From positions 1 through 42,447 of IMG/VR virus record IMGVR_UViG_3300031774_000045: a stretch of DNA of 42,447 nt; one strand, given 5' to 3'. The notes beneath the pieces were generated by a model. The model had not been told where the DNA came from. It saw only the letters and a list, made by a program, of their open reading frames with translations, and searched no databases. This document shows, in pieces, positions 41,829 through 42,447 of this stretch. The translations under genes were made by a program, and so were the position numbers. Within the stretch, counting starts at the first letter, position 1. The number at the start of each line of letters is the position of its first letter. This DNA is from a virus.

Positions 41829-42447
41829 ATGAAACTAATCAGAGAAGAGATTGAATCAGTAAAAATTCTTACTGAAGAGAGAAATGGCAAGAAGTCACTT
41901 TACATTGAAGGAGTTTTCCTACAAGGTAACATTAAAAACCGTAATGGTCGTATGTATCCTATGGAAACTCTTCGACGTGAAGTTGGTAGATATAATGAAT
42001 CTAGTGTAACTACTGGCAGAGCACTTGGAGAATTGGGTCATCCCGATGGTCCTACTGTTAATCTTGATAGGGTATCCCATAAGATTGTTTCTTTGAAAGA
42101 ATCTGGTTCAAACTTTATCGGCAAAGCAAAGATTCTGAATACCCCAATGGGCAAAATTGCATCTTCTTTACTTGATGAAGGAGTAAAACTAGGAGTTTCT
42201 TCTAGAGGTATTGGTTCACTAAAACCAACAAAAGAAGGTTTTAATGTTGTTGGTGATGATTTCATGCTAGCAACTGCTGCTGATATCGTTGCTGATCCTT
42301 CTGCTCCTGATGCTTTTGTTGAAGGAATTATGGAAGGAAAAGAATGGGTATGGGAAGGTGGTATTCTTCGCGAAAAATATGCAGAACAAATGAGAGAAAC
42401 AATTGAATCTCTTGCTTTCCAAAAACAATTGCAAGAAAGGAAGGTTG
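41829..42447 (+). CDS. 21: gp21, prohead core protein protease (partial, cut by window end)
   Basis: ATG at 41829, 4 nt after the preceding stop; the frame is open to the window end (206 codons). The sequence GNIKNRNGRMYPMETLRREV (about 33-52), LGELGHPDGP with H71, and LGVSSRGIGS with Ser124/125 are the signature and catalytic His/Ser regions of the T4 prohead protease family. gp21 cleaves the scaffold, capsid and internal proteins during head maturation. T4 gp21 is 212 residues, so little or somewhat more than the C-terminal tail is missing. Assignment is secure. Confidence 0.95.
   Translation, partial: MKLIREEIESVKILTEERNGKKSLYIEGVFLQGNIKNRNGRMYPMETLRREVGRYNESSVTTGRALGELGHPDGPTVNLDRVSHKIVSLKESGSNFIGKAKILNTPMGKIASSLLDEGVKLGVSSRGIGSLKPTKEGFNVVGDDFMLATAADIVADPSAPDAFVEGIMEGKEWVWEGGILREKYAEQMRETIESLAFQKQLQERKV

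Overview
The window is one continuous stretch of an AT-rich, T4-like marine myovirus genome. Every credible gene lies on the + strand. The gene order follows the T4 virion module: 25 - 6 - 7-like - 8 - (one giant DUF4815-type gene where T4 has 9-12/wac) - 13 - 14 - 15 - 16 - 17 - 18 - 19 - 20 - 67-like - 21. The small neighbours, the late-promoter-like CTAAATA/ATAAATA boxes and a cluster of TTTTCCACA motifs (the DnaA box reported for cyanobacteria, from memory) suggest a cyanophage infecting Prochlorococcus or Synechococcus. A pelagiphage or another marine host is not excluded, because no host-derived metabolic gene lies in the window.

Layout. (1) Positions 1-3980 form an accessory region of short hypothetical genes, with one GT-A-like glycosyltransferase (2677-3447). 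It has two gene-poor gaps. The gap at 1075-1453 carries four DnaA-box-like 9-mers, 14-bp direct repeats and a near-consensus sigma70 promoter. The gap at 2088-2403 carries a perfect TTGACA-17-TATAAT promoter followed by G/C-rich, repeat-rich, apparently non-coding sequence. (2) Positions 4013-27955 hold the baseplate wedge genes: gp25, gp6, a 4181-residue gp7-like giant, gp8, and a 2494-residue DUF4815-type giant with a polyproline hinge. (3) Positions 27957-33355 hold two small conserved genes, the neck and tail-completion proteins gp13, gp14 (greatly enlarged) and gp15, and small terminase gp16. (4) Positions 33342-36705 hold two hypothetical proteins, large terminase gp17 and a small zinc-finger protein. 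(5) Positions 36782-42447 hold tail sheath, tail tube, portal, a gp67-like core protein, a small hypothetical and the prohead protease gp21, which is cut by the window end.

Together these genes build the contractile tail and baseplate, join it to the head, package DNA and start prohead assembly. Most late genes or gene pairs are preceded, 18-40 bp upstream of the start codon, by a CTAAATA/ATAAATA box resembling the T4 late promoter TATAAATA.

The most unusual points are: the DnaA-box cluster in a T4-like phage; the probable non-coding RNA locus at 2107-2370; one small set of beta-rich modules (GxGY..P.V repeats, HGxxTGD modules and an RGxxGT...H..G module) spread through gp7-like, gp8, DUF4815, gp14 and gp15; and an 11-bp GCAA-tetraloop hairpin inside a coding sequence just after the giant genes.
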